Below, piece by piece: positions 54,229 through 64,000 of a DNA stretch of 64,000 nucleotides. The position numbers and the translations under genes are program-made. The notes below the pieces were generated by a model. It saw only the letters and a list, made by a program, of their open reading frames with translations. It ran no database searches and had not been told where the DNA came from. Positions within the stretch are counted from its first letter, which is position 1; the number at the start of each line of letters is the position of its first letter. The stretch covers positions 496,001-560,000 of the forward strand of contig CP034537.1 in the NCBI GenBank assembly GCA_004000515.1, in the 5' to 3' direction. Source of the stretch: Pseudomonas poae. GTDB lineage: Bacteria > Pseudomonadota > Gammaproteobacteria > Pseudomonadales > Pseudomonadaceae.

Positions 54229-57051
54229 AGTGGCGAACCTCGCCAGCACCGCTGATGTTGTCGACGCAACGACCGCAGATTTCTGGATGCTCAGGGTTCA
54301 CGCCGACATCTTCACGGCAGTGCCAGCAACGGGCGCACTTGGCAAAGGCCGACTTGACCACTTTGAGCTTGAGGCCCGGTACTTCGGTAGCCACGGCGTC
54401 TGCCGGTGCCTGGGCAAAAGGAGCCAGGCTGGCGGTTGAAGTGATCAACACGAAGCGCAGTTCGTTGCTCAGTTTGGCCAGGTCGGCGGTTAGGCCTTCC
54501 TCGGCAAACAGGGTGACTTCGGCTTGCAGGTTGCCACCGACGGCCTTGGCCGCACGCTGAACTTCCAGCTCCTTGTTCACCGCAACCTTGACGGCCATCA
54601 CGCCTTCCCAGTACTCGCGGCCCAGTTCGAAGTCGGCCGGCAGTTCGGTCAAGCCTTCGTACCAAGTGTTGAGCATCACGGACTCGTTGCGCTCACCCGG
54701 CAGGTATTCCCACAGTTCGTCGGCGGTGAAGGCCAGGATCGGGGCGATCCAGCGTACCAGCGCTTCAGAGATGTGGTACAGCGCGGTCTGCGCCGAACGG
54801 CGTGCCTTGCTGTTGGCGCCGGTGGTGTACTGGCGGTCCTTGATGATGTCGAGGTAGAAGCCGCCCAACTCCTGCACGCAGAAGTTGTGGATCTTCGAGT
54901 AGACGTTCCAGAAGCGGTATTCGCCGTAGTTTTCCTGCAACTCGCGTTGCAGCAACAGGGTACGGTCCACGGCCCAACGGTCCAGGGCGAGCATGTCCTC
55001 GGCCAGCAGGATGTCGGTGGCCGGGTTGAAACCGGTGAGGTTCGACAGCAGGAAGCGTGCAGTATTGCGGATGCGGCGATAGGCATCGGCGCTACGGGCC
55101 AGGATCTGGTCGGAAACTGCGATTTCGCCCGAATAGTCAGTCGACGCTACCCACAGACGCATGATGTCGGCGCCCAAGGTGTCGTTGATCTTTTCGGCTC
55201 GATCACGTTTTTCAGCGACTTGGACATCTTGCGGCCCGTCTCGTCGACGGTGAAGCCGTGGGTCAGCAGTTCGCGGTACGGCGCGTGGTTGTCGATAGCG
55301 CAACCGGTCAGAAGCGACGAGTGGAACCAGCCACGGTGTTGGTCCGAGCCTTCCAGGTACAGGTCGGCACGCGGGCCGGTCTCGTGGCCCATCGGGTGCG
55401 AGCCACGCAGGACGTGCCAGTGGGTGGTACCCGAATCGAACCATACGTCGAGGGTGTCGCTGATCTTGTCGTACTGCGGTGCTTCATCGCCCAGCAGTTC
55501 GGCAGCGTCCATCTTGAACCAGGCTTCGATGCCTTCCTGCTCGACGCGCAGGGCCACTTCTTCCATCAGTTCGACGGTACGTGGGTGCAACTCGCCGCTT
55601 TCCTTGTTCAGGAAGAACGGGATCGGCACGCCCCAGTTACGCTGACGGGAGATGCACCAGTCTGGACGATTGGCGATCATCGAGTGCAGGCGCGCCTGGC
55701 CCCAGGCCGGGACGAACTTGGTGTCTTCGATGGCTTTGAGCGAACGCACGCGCAGCGTGTCGCCGCTGGTTGGCTCTTTGTCCATGCCGATGAACCACTG
55801 CGCAGTGGCGCGGTAGATCAGCGGGGTCTTGTGGCGCCAGCAGTGCATGTAGCTGTGTTGGATGGTGGCGATTTGCATCAGCGCACCGACTTCGCGCAGC
55901 TTTTCGATGATCGGCTGGTCGGCCTTGAAGACGAACTGGCCGCCGAAAAACTCCAGCGAAGAGGCATAAACGCCGTTGCTTTGCACCGGGTTGATGATGT
56001 CGTCGTTGACCAGGCCGTACTTCTTGCAGATCACAAAGTCGTCTACGCCGTAGGCAGGCGAGCAGTGAACGATACCGGTACCTGAACCCAGCTCAACGTA
56101 GTCAGCCAGATACACCGGCGACAGGCGGTCATAGAACGGGTGACGGAAGTTGATCAGCTCCAGCGCGGTACCGGTGGTGGTAGCGATGACCGAACCTTGC
56201 AGCTCGTAACGCGCCAGGCAAGCCTCGACCATTTCCTCGGCCAGCACCAGCAGGCGATCACCGACGTCCACCAGGGCGTAGGTGAACTCCGGGTGCACGT
56301 TCAGCGCCTGGTTGGCGGGGATGGTCCACGGGGTGGTGGTCCAGATCACGATGACAGCGGGTTTGGCCAGCGACGCCAGGCCAAAAGCCTCGGCCAGCTT
56401 GGCGTCGTCGGCGATCGGGAAAGCCACGTCGATGGTCGACGATTCTTTGTTTTCGTACTCGACTTCCGCTTCGGCCAGGGCCGAACCGCAGTTGAAGCAC
56501 CAGTTCACGGGCTTGAGGCCCTTGAACACAAAACCGCCCTTGACGATTTCGGCCAAGGCACGGATTTCACCTGCCTCGTTCGTGAAGTTCATGGTCTTGT
56601 ACGGGTTGTCCCATTCGCCCAACACGCCCAGGCGGATGAATTCGGACTTCTGGCCTTCGATCTGCTCGGTGGCGTAGGCACGGCACAGTTCGCGGGTTTT
56701 ATCCGCGTCCAGGTTCTTGCCGTAGGTCACTTCGACTTTATGTTCGATCGGCAAGCCGTGGCAGTCCCAACCCGGGACATACGGCGCGTCGAAACCCGAC
56801 AGGGTTTTCGAGCGCAGGATCATGTCCTTGAGAATCTTGTTCAGCGCATGACCGATGTGAATCGTGCCGTTGGCATAAGGAGGGCCGTCGTGCAGGACGA
56901 ATTTCGGACGATCCTTGCCAATTTCGCGCAACTTTCCGTACAGGCCAATACTGTCCCAGCGCTGCAAGATCTGCGGTTCGCGCTGTGGCAGGCCGGCCTT
57001 CATTGGGAAGGCGGTGTCCGGAAGGTTTAGCGTGGCTTTATAGTCGGTCAT
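54221..57051 (-). CDS. ileS: Isoleucyl-tRNA synthetase (one frameshift)
   Basis: Class I synthetase of about 943 residues. HIGH motif [12 protein letters not shown], editing (CP1) domain between, KMSKS motif [17 protein letters not shown], and a C-terminal zinc finger ([28 protein letters not shown]). One A is missing from the run 55191-55194 (T run on plus), just after KMSKS ([18 protein letters not shown]). As written the protein would lose its anticodon-binding domain, which is lethal, so this is an error. Corrected length 943 matches the family. Between ribF and lspA. Confidence 0.96.
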
Positions 57052-57065
57052 TTAAGGCTCTTCGG

Positions 57066-58003
57066 TTAGCGATGGGCGCTAGGTGCGGCTAGTGCACGGG
57101 CGGCGGCGACATCCGCATTGATCGCCGTTTTCAACGCCTCAAGGGAGGCGAAACGCTGCTCTTCACGCAGCTTCTGGTGGAAAACCACCGTCAAACGCCG
57201 GTCATACAGATCACCGGCAAAATCCAAAGGTGAACTTCCAGGTGGGCCTTGCCATCACCTGCAACCGTGGGCCTGACGCCTATGTTGGCGACTCCCGGCC
57301 ACGGTTGGCCGTCGATATCGACGCTGACCAGGTAAACCCCAGTCAGCGGCACCCGACGGCGCTTGAGTTGCACGTTGGCGGTTGGCGTGCCCAATTGGCG
57401 CGCCAGCTTCTGGCCGTGCAGTACCCGACCGGCGATGCGGAACGGGCGACCGAGCAAGCGCTCGGCCAAGGCGAAGTCGGCAGCGGCCAGGGCGTTACGC
57501 ACCTGGGTACTGCTCACACGCAGGCCGTCCAGTTCGACGGTTTGCGCGGCTTCGACGGTAAAACCCTGGCTGACGCCGGCGTGTTGCAGGAAATCGAAAT
57601 CCCCAACGCGGTCGCAACCAAACCGGAAGTCGTCGCCGACTTCCAAATGCTGCACGCCAAGGCCATCCACAAGGATACGGTCGACGAACTCGGCAGCGCT
57701 GAGGCTTTGCAGGCGCTGGTTGAAGGCCAGGCAGAGGACTCGGTCCACGCCTTCTTCGGCCAACAGTTGCAGTTTGTCCCGCAGGCGGGCCAGGCGCGCC
57801 GGCGCCGTCTCGGGGGTAAAGTATTCCCGCGGCTGTGGCTCAAAAATCACCACGCAGCTGGGCACGCCCAACTCGACCGCGCGCTCGCGCAGCCGGGCCA
57901 GGATAGCCTGGTGGCCACGGTGAACACCGTCAAAGTTGCCAATAGTGGCGACGCAGCCCCGATGCTGGGGGCGCAGGTTGTGGAGACCTCGAACCAGCTG
58001 CAT
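57066..58003 (-). CDS. ribF: Bifunctional riboflavin kinase / FMN adenylyltransferase (one frameshift)
   Basis: Enzyme of about 312 residues making FMN and then FAD. The FAD-synthetase domain has ATIGNFDGVHRGHQAILARL and the later SSTQVRNALAAADFALAERL; the kinase domain has GTPTANVQLKRRRVPLTGVY, VANIGVRPTV and, after the break, LEVHLLDFAGDLYDRRLTVV. One base is missing at the A run 57226-57228; the true end is the TAA at 57066-57068, and the length becomes a multiple of three. I use ATG 58003 (MQLVRGLHNLRPQH). An essential gene. Confidence 0.94.
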
Positions 58004-58122
58004 AACGCGCTTCTTGCTCATAAAGTGGTCGATTATAACCACACCCGGCCCCGGGCGACAGGCAACAGGACGGGCCAAATGGATCGAATCGATAAAACAA
58101 CGGTTTTATCGCGGCAAACGCT

Positions 58123-59661
58123 CTAGCTGATCGACTTGCGATTGAAATCCCGCAGGCGGAAACCCTGCAACAGCAACATCCCGAAGTACACCACCACGCC
58201 TGCCACGACCAATACCCCCAAACGCATGAAGCGCTCCAGCATATGGCCTTGGTCCCAGGCCGGCATAAAGTGCATCAGCCCCAGCAATACCGCCGACATT
58301 GCCGCCACCGCCACCAGCAACTTGAGCGCAAACATGCCCCAGCCCGGTTGCGGCTGGAACATCTGCTGCTTGCGTAGCTGATAAAACAGCAGGCCCGCGT
58401 TGATGCACGCACCCGCGCTGATCGCCAGCGCCAGGCCGGCATGGGCCAACGGGCCGATAAACACCAGGTTGAGCAGTTGCGTGACCACCAGCGTGAAGAT
58501 CGCAATCTTCACTGGCGTACGAATGTTCTGCTGCGCATAGAAGCCCGGGGCCAGCACCTTGATCACGATGATACCGAGCAGGCCAACCGAGTAGGCGACC
58601 AACGCATGCTGGGTCATCAGCGCGTCATGCGCGTCAAACTGGCCGTATTGGAACAGTGAAACCGTTAGCGGCTCGGCCAGGATCCCCAGAGCCAGAGAGC
58701 ACGGCAGCACCAGCACAAAGCACAGGCGCAGGCCCCAGTCGAGAATCCGCGAGTATTCCTGGCGGTCCTTGCTGGCGTAGGTACGCGCCAGAGTCGGTAG
58801 CAAGATCGTGCCCAACGCCACGCCCAGCACGCCGGACGGCAACTCCATCAGGCGGTCGGCGTAGTACATCCACGACACGGAGCCCGAGACCAGCAGCGAG
58901 GCAAACGCCGTGTTGATGATCAGGGAGATCTGACTGACCGACACGCCGAGGATCGCCGGCAACATGTTGCGCATCACGCGCCATACGCCGGTGTCCTTGA
59001 GGTTAAGACGCGGCAACACGAGCATGCCGATTTTTTTCAGGTGCGGCAGTTGGTAGAGCAATTGCGCCAAGCCACCGGCCAGCACGGCCCAGCCAAGCGC
59101 CATCACCGGCGGATCGAAATAAGGTGTCAGGAACAGCGCGAAGATGATCATGCTGACGTTAAGAAGGGTCGGCACAAAGGCGGGCACCGAGAAACGGTTC
59201 CACGTATTGAGGATCGCCCCGGCCAAGGATGACAGCGAGATCAGCAATATATAAGGAAAGGTCACGCGCAGCAGGTCGGTGGTCAGCGCGAACTTTTCCG
59301 GGGTGTTGGCAAAACCGGGGGCCGTGGCCCAGATCACCCAGGGGGCGGCGAGCATGCCGAGAATGGTCACCAGCATCAGCACCAGGGTCAGCAGGCCCGA
59401 GACATAGGCAATAAAGGTGCGCGTCGCCTCCTCGCCCTGCTGGGTCTTGTATTCGGCCAGAATCGGTACGAAGGCCTGGGAAAATGCGCCCTCGGCGAAG
59501 ATCCGCCGCAGCAGGTTGGGCAGTTTAAAGGCAATAAAGAACGCATCCGTGGCCATGCTTGCGCCAAAAATGCGTGCCAGCAGGGTGTCACGCACAAACC
59601 CCAAAACCCGGGAGATCATCGTGATAGAGCTGACGGCGGCCAACGATTTGAGGAGGTTCAT
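58123..59661 (-). CDS. murJ: Lipid II flippase MurJ
   Basis: Membrane protein of 512 residues with 14 predicted helices, MOP exporter superfamily; it flips the peptidoglycan precursor lipid II to the periplasm. Family segments: [40 protein letters not shown] with the essential arginines, [12 protein letters not shown], and [20 protein letters not shown]. It is followed after 119 bases by ribF on the same strand. Divergent from rpsT, as in E. coli and P. aeruginosa. No frame break. Confidence 0.95.
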   Translation of the reverse strand: MNLLKSLAAVSSITMISRVLGFVRDTLLARIFGASMATDAFFIAFKLPNLLRRIFAEGAFSQAFVPILAEYKTQQGEEATRTFIAYVSGLLTLVLMLVTILGMLAAPWVIWATAPGFANTPEKFALTTDLLRVTFPYILLISLSSLAGAILNTWNRFSVPAFVPTLLNVSMIIFALFLTPYFDPPVMALGWAVLAGGLAQLLYQLPHLKKIGMLVLPRLNLKDTGVWRVMRNMLPAILGVSVSQISLIINTAFASLLVSGSVSWMYYADRLMELPSGVLGVALGTILLPTLARTYASKDRQEYSRILDWGLRLCFVLVLPCSLALGILAEPLTVSLFQYGQFDAHDALMTQHALVAYSVGLLGIIVIKVLAPGFYAQQNIRTPVKIAIFTLVVTQLLNLVFIGPLAHAGLALAISAGACINAGLLFYQLRKQQMFQPQPGWGMFALKLLVAVAAMSAVLLGLMHFMPAWDQGHMLERFMRLGVLVVAGVVVYFGMLLLQGFRLRDFNRKSIS

Positions 59662-59833
59662 TGAAAGAGTTTGCGCCTATTAGATAAACAGCAGGCGAAC
59701 AACGCGCCTACTTATGCGATACTGCGCGCCTGCAACAGCACAGAGCCAAAGCTCGCGAGTTTACAGGTCAAGCGCCGGAAATAAATCACCCGCCTCTTCA
59801 GATCGACCACTCAGCAGTTCGCATCAGCCGCTC

Positions 59834-59862
59834 TTGACAACCCATCAAGTCATCGGCATGAT
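59834..59862 (+). promoter_or_regulatory. Sigma-70 promoter of rpsT
   Basis: TTGACA and CATGAT are 17 bases apart, with an ATTCGCGGCC discriminator rich in GC, as expected for a growth-rate-controlled ribosomal promoter. About 48 bases of leader precede the rpsT start. Confidence 0.6.
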
Positions 59863-59915
59863 TCGCGGCCTATTTTGTTTGCTATTTCCTAAAAAGTCTT
59901 TCGAGGAGCTCGACG

Positions 59916-60194
59916 GTGGCCAACACACCTTCCGCCAAAAAACGTGCAAAACAGGCTGAGAAGCGTCGCAGCCACAACGCCAGCCTGCGTTCCATGGTTC
60001 GTACCTACATCAAGAATGTAGTTAAAGCCATCGACACCAAAGACGCTGAAAAAGCTCAAGCTGCTTACGTTCTGGCTGTGCCTGTTATCGACCGTATGGC
60101 CGATAAAGGCATCATCCACAAGAACAAGGCTGCTCGTCATAAGAGCCGTCTGAATGGCCACATCAAGGCTCTGAGCGTCGCTGCTGCAGCCTAA
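59916..60194 (+). CDS. rpsT: 30S ribosomal protein S20
   Basis: Ribosomal protein of 92 residues ([20 protein letters not shown] start, [35 protein letters not shown]), a bundle of helices that binds 16S rRNA. The start is GTG 59916 with GAGGAG seven bases upstream; a non-AUG start is also usual for S20 in E. coli and takes part in its autoregulation there. A strong terminator follows. Confidence 0.97.
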   Translation: MANTPSAKKRAKQAEKRRSHNASLRSMVRTYIKNVVKAIDTKDAEKAQAAYVLAVPVIDRMADKGIIHKNKAARHKSRLNGHIKALSVAAAA

Positions 60195-60234
60195 GTGGTA
60201 ACAACTGAATCGCAACCCAGGTTGCGTAACAGTT

Positions 60235-60271
60235 AAAAAATGCCCCGTACCGAAAGGTCCGGGGCATTTTT
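60235..60271 (+). terminator. Terminator after rpsT
   Basis: AAATGCCCCG and CGGGGCATTT pair around TACCGAAAGGTC, flanked by A and T runs. 40 bases past the rpsT stop. Confidence 0.88.
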
Positions 60272-60293
60272 GTTTGTGCGTGAAAATGCAGAC

Positions 60294-60326
60294 AAAAAAA
60301 CGCCCCGAACCAGTCGGGGCGTTTTT
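60294..60326 (-). terminator. Bidirectional terminator between rpsT and slyD
   Basis: AAAACGCCCCGA and TCGGGGCGTTTT pair around ACCAG with A and T runs on both sides. It ends slyD and backs up the rpsT terminator. Confidence 0.88.
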
Positions 60327-60350
60327 GCTACCAGCCGATCAACGCATCAA

Positions 60351-60836
60351 TCAGTGGTGGTGACCGCCTTCACCGTGGACGTGGCCGTGAGCCACTTCTT
60401 CCTGGGAAGCATCGCGGATCGCAACGATCTTCACTTGGAAGTTCAGGCGCTGGCCTGCCAGAGGGTGGTTGCCGTCAACGGTAACGTCGTCGCCGTCCAG
60501 GTCACGGATGGTCACGATCTGCATTTGGCCGTCCGGCGCGGAAGCGTGGAACTGCATGCCCACTTCCAGCTCGTCGACGCCTTCGAACATGCTGCGGCTC
60601 AGGGTGCTGACCAGCTCAGCCGAGTATTCGCCGTAGGCATCTTCAGGTTCTACGGCAACAGTCAGTTCATCACCGACGTTCTTGCCTTCCAGAGCCTTCT
60701 CCAGGCCTGGGATGATGTTACCTGCGCCTTGCAGGTAGACCAGCGGCGCGCCGCCGGCGGAGCTGTCGATGACCTCACCAGCGTCGTTGGTCAGGGTATA
60801 GTCGATGGAGACAGCCTTGTTAGCGGCGATCGTCAT
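60351..60836 (-). CDS. slyD: FKBP-type peptidyl-prolyl isomerase SlyD
   Basis: Folding helper and metal chaperone of 161 residues. FKBP domain (VSIDYTLTNDAGEVIDSSAG, GAGNIIPGLEKALEGKNVGD), insert-in-flap domain (MFEGVDELEVGMQFH to TVDGNHPLAGQRLNFQVKIV), and a short histidine-rich tail HGHVHGEGGHHH that could bind Ni(II) or Zn(II). The tail is much shorter than in E. coli. The ATG is at 60836; upstream in-frame residues overlap the divergent gene. It is a second FKBP besides fkpB at 53 kb. Confidence 0.93.
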   Translation of the reverse strand: MTIAANKAVSIDYTLTNDAGEVIDSSAGGAPLVYLQGAGNIIPGLEKALEGKNVGDELTVAVEPEDAYGEYSAELVSTLSRSMFEGVDELEVGMQFHASAPDGQMQIVTIRDLDGDDVTVDGNHPLAGQRLNFQVKIVAIRDASQEEVAHGHVHGEGGHHH

Positions 60837-61125
60837 GGGGCGAGACCTTTTGCATAAGAATGAAGAACGGACAAGTCTAAACAAGGATTTGCCCGAAAGC
60901 GAACAGAACCCGGACGGACGGGACCGATCAACGGCATCCTTCATCATTGGGTTCCACCAGGACGACGATCAGCACTGGGTTGCCGAGCTTTCCTGCGGCC
61001 ACACCCAGCACCTGCGCCACCAGCCGCCATGGCAATCCCGCGCCTGGGTGCTCGACCCCGCGCAGCGCCTGGAAAAAATAGGCCAGCCCTTTGCCTGCGG
61101 CTGGTGTGCGCAAGCACTCGAATAA
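60835..61125 (+). CDS. DUF3565 family small protein (start uncertain)
   Basis: Protein of about 80-97 residues. The conserved core is FIIGFHQDDDQHWVAELSCG, HTQHLRHQPPWQSRAWV and IGQPFACGWCAQ, with cysteines and histidines (CGHTQH; CGWC) that may bind a metal. The ATG 60835 overlaps the divergent slyD start, which is unlikely as the real start; TTG 60889 is possible but has poor spacing to AAGGA. So only the core is certain. The DUF3565 name is from memory. Confidence 0.7.
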   Translation: MGRDLLHKNEERTSLNKDLPESEQNPDGRDRSTASFIIGFHQDDDQHWVAELSCGHTQHLRHQPPWQSRAWVLDPAQRLEKIGQPFACGWCAQALE

Positions 61126-61204
61126 CGATAACCTTGGCGCCTGATTCCCGGTAGACGCTCAGCCATAGAGCGCCACCGAAGCCATGCACCTCCAGAGAAT
61201 TCGC

Positions 61205-63304
61205 ATGCAGACTTTTTTTATCGCACCCACCGATTTTTGGTGTGGGTCTGACCTCCATCAGCCTTGGGCTGGTGCGCACCCTGAACGCGCCGGGCTGAAA
61301 GTCGGCTTCTTCAAACCGATTGCCCAACCGCACCCCGGCGACACCGGCCCCGAGCGCTCCACCGAACTGGTGGCGCGCACTCACGGACTCAAGCCGCCAC
61401 AGCCGCTAGGCCTGGCCCACGTAGAGCGCATGCTCGGCGACGGCCAGCTCGATGAGTTGCTGGAAGAAATCATCACGCTGTATCAACAGGCAGCTGTAGG
61501 CAAGGACGTGCTGATCGTTGAAGGCATGGTGCCGACGCGCAATGCCAGCTATGCCGCACGGGTCAACCTGCACCTGGCCAAGAGCCTGGATGCGGAAGTG
61601 ATCCTGGTCTCGGCCCCGGAAAACGAAGTGCTCACTGAGCTTTCCGGTCGCGTGGAATTGCAGGCCCAGCTGTTTGGCGGCCCGAAAGACCCAAAAGTGC
61701 TGGGCGTAATCCTCAACAAGGTGCGCACCGAAGAAAGCATGGAAGCCTTTTCCGCGCGCCTGAAAGAACATTCGCCATTGCTGCGCAGTGGCGACTTCCG
61801 CCTGCTCGGTTGCATTCCCTACCAACCGGAACTCAACGCCCCGCGCACCCGTGACGTCGCCGACCTGATGGGCGCGCAGATCCTCAACGCCGGCGACTAC
61901 GAAACCCGGCGCATGACCAAGATCATCATCTGCGCCCGTACCATGCGTAACACCGTGGAGCTGCTAAAGCCCGGCGTGCTGGTGGTAACCCCAGGCGATC
62001 GTGACGACATTATCCTCGCCGTCAGCCTGGCCGCGATCAACGGCGTGCCACTGGCCGGCCTGTTGCTGACCAGCGACACCCTGCCCGACCCACGCATCAT
62101 GGATTTGTGCCGTGGCGCGTTCCAAGCGGGGCTGCCTGTGTTGTCGGTGAGCACCGGCTCCTACGACACGGCCAACCAACTCAACAGCCTGAACAAAGAA
62201 ATCCCCATCGATGACCGCGAGCGCGCAGAGATCATCACCGACTTCGTCGCCAGCCACCTCGATGCGCGCTGGCTGCACCAACGCTGCGGCACGCCGCGGG
62301 AGATGCGTCTGTCGCCGGCGGTGTTCCGCTACCAATTGATCCAGCGCGCCCAGGCCGCCAACAAACGCATCGTGCTGCCGGAAGGCAGCGAACCGCTGAC
62401 CGTGCAAGCCGCCGCCATCTGCCAGGCACGCGGGATTGCCCGCTGCGTATTGCTGGCCAAGCCGGCGGATGTGGAAGCCGTCGCGCGTGCCCAAGGCATC
62501 GAATTACCCGACGGCCTGGAGATTCTCGACCCAGACCTGATTCGCCAGCGCTATGTCGAACCAATGGTCGCCTTGCGCAAGAGCAAGAGCCTCAACGCGC
62601 CAATGGCCGAGCAGCAACTGGAAGACACCGTGGTGATCGCCACCATGATGCTCGCCCTGGATGAAGTGGACGGGCTGGTGTCCGGTGTCATCCACTCCAC
62701 TGCCAACACCATCCGCCCTGCCCTGCAGCTTATTAAAACGGCGCCGGGCTGCACGCTGGTGTCGTCGGTGTTCTTCATGCTGTTCCCCGAGCAGGTGCTG
62801 GTGTACGGCGACTGCGTGATGAACCCGCACCCAAGTGCGGCAGAACTGGCGGAGATTGCCCTGCAAAGCGCCGACTCGGCGGCAGCGTTCGGTATTACGC
62901 CGCGCGTGGCGATGATCAGCTACTCCAGCGGCGACTCGGCCAGCGGCGAAGAGGTGGAGAAGGTTCGCGAAGCCACCTTGCTCGCCCACGAACAGCAAAG
63001 CTCACTGCTGATTGACGGCCCGCTGCAATACGACGCTGCCGCCAACGAAACCGTGGCCCGCCAACTGGCGCCCAACAGCCAGGTCGCTGGCAAGGCTACC
63101 GTGTTCGTGTTCCCGGACCTGAATACTGGCAATACCACGCACAAGGCCGTGCAGCGCAGCGCCGACTGCGTCAGCCTGGGGCCAATGCTCCAGGGCCTGC
63201 GCAAACCGGTCAACGACCTGCCGCGCGGCGCCCAGGTAGACGACATCGTGTACACCATCGCGCTCACAGCGATCCAAGCCGCCAACCGACCTATGGATAT
63301 CTAA
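61205..63304 (+). CDS. pta: Phosphate acetyltransferase Pta (two compensating indels near the N-terminus)
   Basis: Enzyme of about 699 residues that interconverts acetyl-CoA and acetyl phosphate. The long form has an N-terminal BioD-like P-loop-type domain, a central DRTGG domain (about 215-320) and the C-terminal catalytic PTA domain (NKRIVLPEGSEPLTVQAAAI, DGLVSGVIHSTANTIRPALQ, FVFPDLNTGNTTHKAVQRSA). Residues about 12-26 read WCGSDLHQPWAGAHP where homologues have GVGLTSISLGLVRTLE. An extra T (61234-61238) and a missing G (61283) explain this exactly. No ackA is adjacent. The start ATG 61205 (MQTFFIAPTDF) is the family start. Confidence 0.93.
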   Translation: MQTFFIAPTDFWCGSDLHQPWAGAHPERAGLKVGFFKPIAQPHPGDTGPERSTELVARTHGLKPPQPLGLAHVERMLGDGQLDELLEEIITLYQQAAVGKDVLIVEGMVPTRNASYAARVNLHLAKSLDAEVILVSAPENEVLTELSGRVELQAQLFGGPKDPKVLGVILNKVRTEESMEAFSARLKEHSPLLRSGDFRLLGCIPYQPELNAPRTRDVADLMGAQILNAGDYETRRMTKIIICARTMRNTVELLKPGVLVVTPGDRDDIILAVSLAAINGVPLAGLLLTSDTLPDPRIMDLCRGAFQAGLPVLSVSTGSYDTANQLNSLNKEIPIDDRERAEIITDFVASHLDARWLHQRCGTPREMRLSPAVFRYQLIQRAQAANKRIVLPEGSEPLTVQAAAICQARGIARCVLLAKPADVEAVARAQGIELPDGLEILDPDLIRQRYVEPMVALRKSKSLNAPMAEQQLEDTVVIATMMLALDEVDGLVSGVIHSTANTIRPALQLIKTAPGCTLVSSVFFMLFPEQVLVYGDCVMNPHPSAAELAEIALQSADSAAAFGITPRVAMISYSSGDSASGEEVEKVREATLLAHEQQSSLLIDGPLQYDAAANETVARQLAPNSQVAGKATVFVFPDLNTGNTTHKAVQRSADCVSLGPMLQGLRKPVNDLPRGAQVDDIVYTIALTAIQAANRPMDI

Positions 63305-64000
63305 ATGCTGGATTTTCTACCTGCCCCCGTGCGTGGGGTGATCGCGTCGTTGCTGTTGGCGCTGAACACGATCCTGCTGTGCTCGTTCCTGTTTATCGTG
63401 GCGCTGTTCAAGGCGCTGCCGTTTGCCAAGCGCTTCAGCGAATGGCTGATGAACCACACGCATGAAGCGTGGGTCACCAACAACAAAGGCTGGATGAACC
63501 TGGTGCGTCGCACGCGCTGGCACATCACTGGCCTGGAAGGGTTGGATTATCAGCACTCGTACCTGGTGACCAGCAACCACCAGAGTTGGGTCGACATCAT
63601 GGTGCTGCAATATGTGCTCAACCGCCGCATTCGCCCGCTTAAGTTCTTCCTCAAGCAGGAGCTGATCTGGGTGCCGGTGATCGGCCTGGCGTGGTGGGCT
63701 TTGGGTTTTCCGTTCATGAAGCGCTACACCAAGGCTTATCTGGAAAAACACCCGGAGAAGAAAGGCAAAGACCTGGAAACTACTCGCAAGACCTGTGCGA
63801 AGTTTCGCGACAACCCGGTGGGCATTTTCAACTTTGCCGAGGGCACGCGGTTTACCCCAGGCAAACATGCGCAGCAGAAGTCGCCATTTCGCTACCTGCT
63901 CAAGCCTAAGGCGGGCGGGATTGCGTTTGTGCTGGATGCGATGGGTGAGCAGTTGAAGTCATTGGTCAATGTGACCATTCACTACCCTGCCGGGCGCCCT
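63305..64000 (+). CDS. Lysophospholipid acyltransferase family protein, partial
   Basis: The first 232 residues of a membrane acyltransferase (PlsC/YihG type), running off the right edge. One N-terminal membrane helix (GVIASLLLALNTILLCSFLF). Catalytic motif SNHQSWVDIM (HxxxxD) near residue 94, then FFLKQELIWVPVIGLAWWAL, FPFMKRYTK, and the acceptor motif FNFAEGTRFTPGKHAQQKSP. It would transfer an acyl chain to a lysophosphatidic-acid-like substrate. The ATG directly follows the pta stop (TAAATG), so it is co-transcribed with pta, as in P. aeruginosa. Confidence 0.88.
   Translation, partial: MLDFLPAPVRGVIASLLLALNTILLCSFLFIVALFKALPFAKRFSEWLMNHTHEAWVTNNKGWMNLVRRTRWHITGLEGLDYQHSYLVTSNHQSWVDIMVLQYVLNRRIRPLKFFLKQELIWVPVIGLAWWALGFPFMKRYTKAYLEKHPEKKGKDLETTRKTCAKFRDNPVGIFNFAEGTRFTPGKHAQQKSPFRYLLKPKAGGIAFVLDAMGEQLKSLVNVTIHYPAGRP

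Noticed and set aside
54221..57051. Treating ileS and the other broken genes as pseudogenes
   Set aside because: Loss of ileS, coaE, ispH and ribF would be lethal, and each break is one base in a homopolymer with an otherwise perfectly conserved protein on both sides. Sequence error is the simpler reading.

Overview
The window is a stretch of core chromosome from a fluorescent Pseudomonas (P. fluorescens / P. putida type). The evidence is GC-rich coding sequence, typical pseudomonad REP palindromes, and gene order matching what I remember of P. aeruginosa and P. putida (piuB-piuA-piuC-Sel1-speC; MCP-ampE-ampD-DUF1631-nadC-pilA; pilC-pilD-coaE-yacG; clpB-pgeF-rluD-bamD; thiO-minor pilins-ispH-fkpB-lspA-ileS-ribF-murJ-rpsT).

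Layout. 1-4 kb: 5' end of prfC, then a four-gene osmoprotectant ABC transporter. 4-6.4 kb: speC (PLP ornithine/lysine decarboxylase) with a long leader, then a hicAB toxin-antitoxin pair with its own operator. 6.4-13.1 kb: iron acquisition (Sel1 protein, piuC, divergent piuA receptor, piuB reductase). 13.1-14.7 kb: a Tat-exported PhoD phosphatase. 14.9-22.5 kb: the fructose PTS fruBKA, divergent from its LacI-type regulator fruR (cra), with a Cra operator between them, followed by a TatD-like nuclease. 22.4-30.3 kb: a zinc-ribbon membrane protein, a chemoreceptor, ampDE, a DUF1631 protein, nadC, two small genes and tRNA-Thr. 30.4-35.6 kb: type IV pilus block (pilin ligase, pilA, pilC, pilD) with coaE and yacG. 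35.6-39 kb: a CbiM-like permease, a periplasmic protein and an AIDA/Ag43-like autotransporter. 39-42 kb: DUF1780, DUF3094, NDH-2 and a four-tRNA cluster (Pro, Lys, Pro, Asn). 42-49 kb: clpB behind a sigma-32 promoter, pgeF, rluD, bamD, a PP0621-type protein and thiO. 49-53 kb: minor pilins and ispH. 53-64 kb: fkpB-lspA-ileS-ribF-murJ, rpsT, slyD, DUF3565, pta and a partial acyltransferase.

The most striking signal is technical. More than twenty genes carry one-base (once two-base) frameshifts, nearly all in short homopolymers. They include the essential genes ileS, coaE, ispH and ribF. In most affected genes the total length differs from a multiple of three by exactly the inferred indel. pta carries two compensating indels. 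I therefore read these as sequence errors, not pseudogenes, and annotate full-length genes across the breaks.

I found no clearly new multi-gene system. The best leads are regulatory: tandem palindromes upstream of the autotransporter, the structured speC leader, the hicAB operator, and an overlapping 42-codon gene beside tRNA-Thr.
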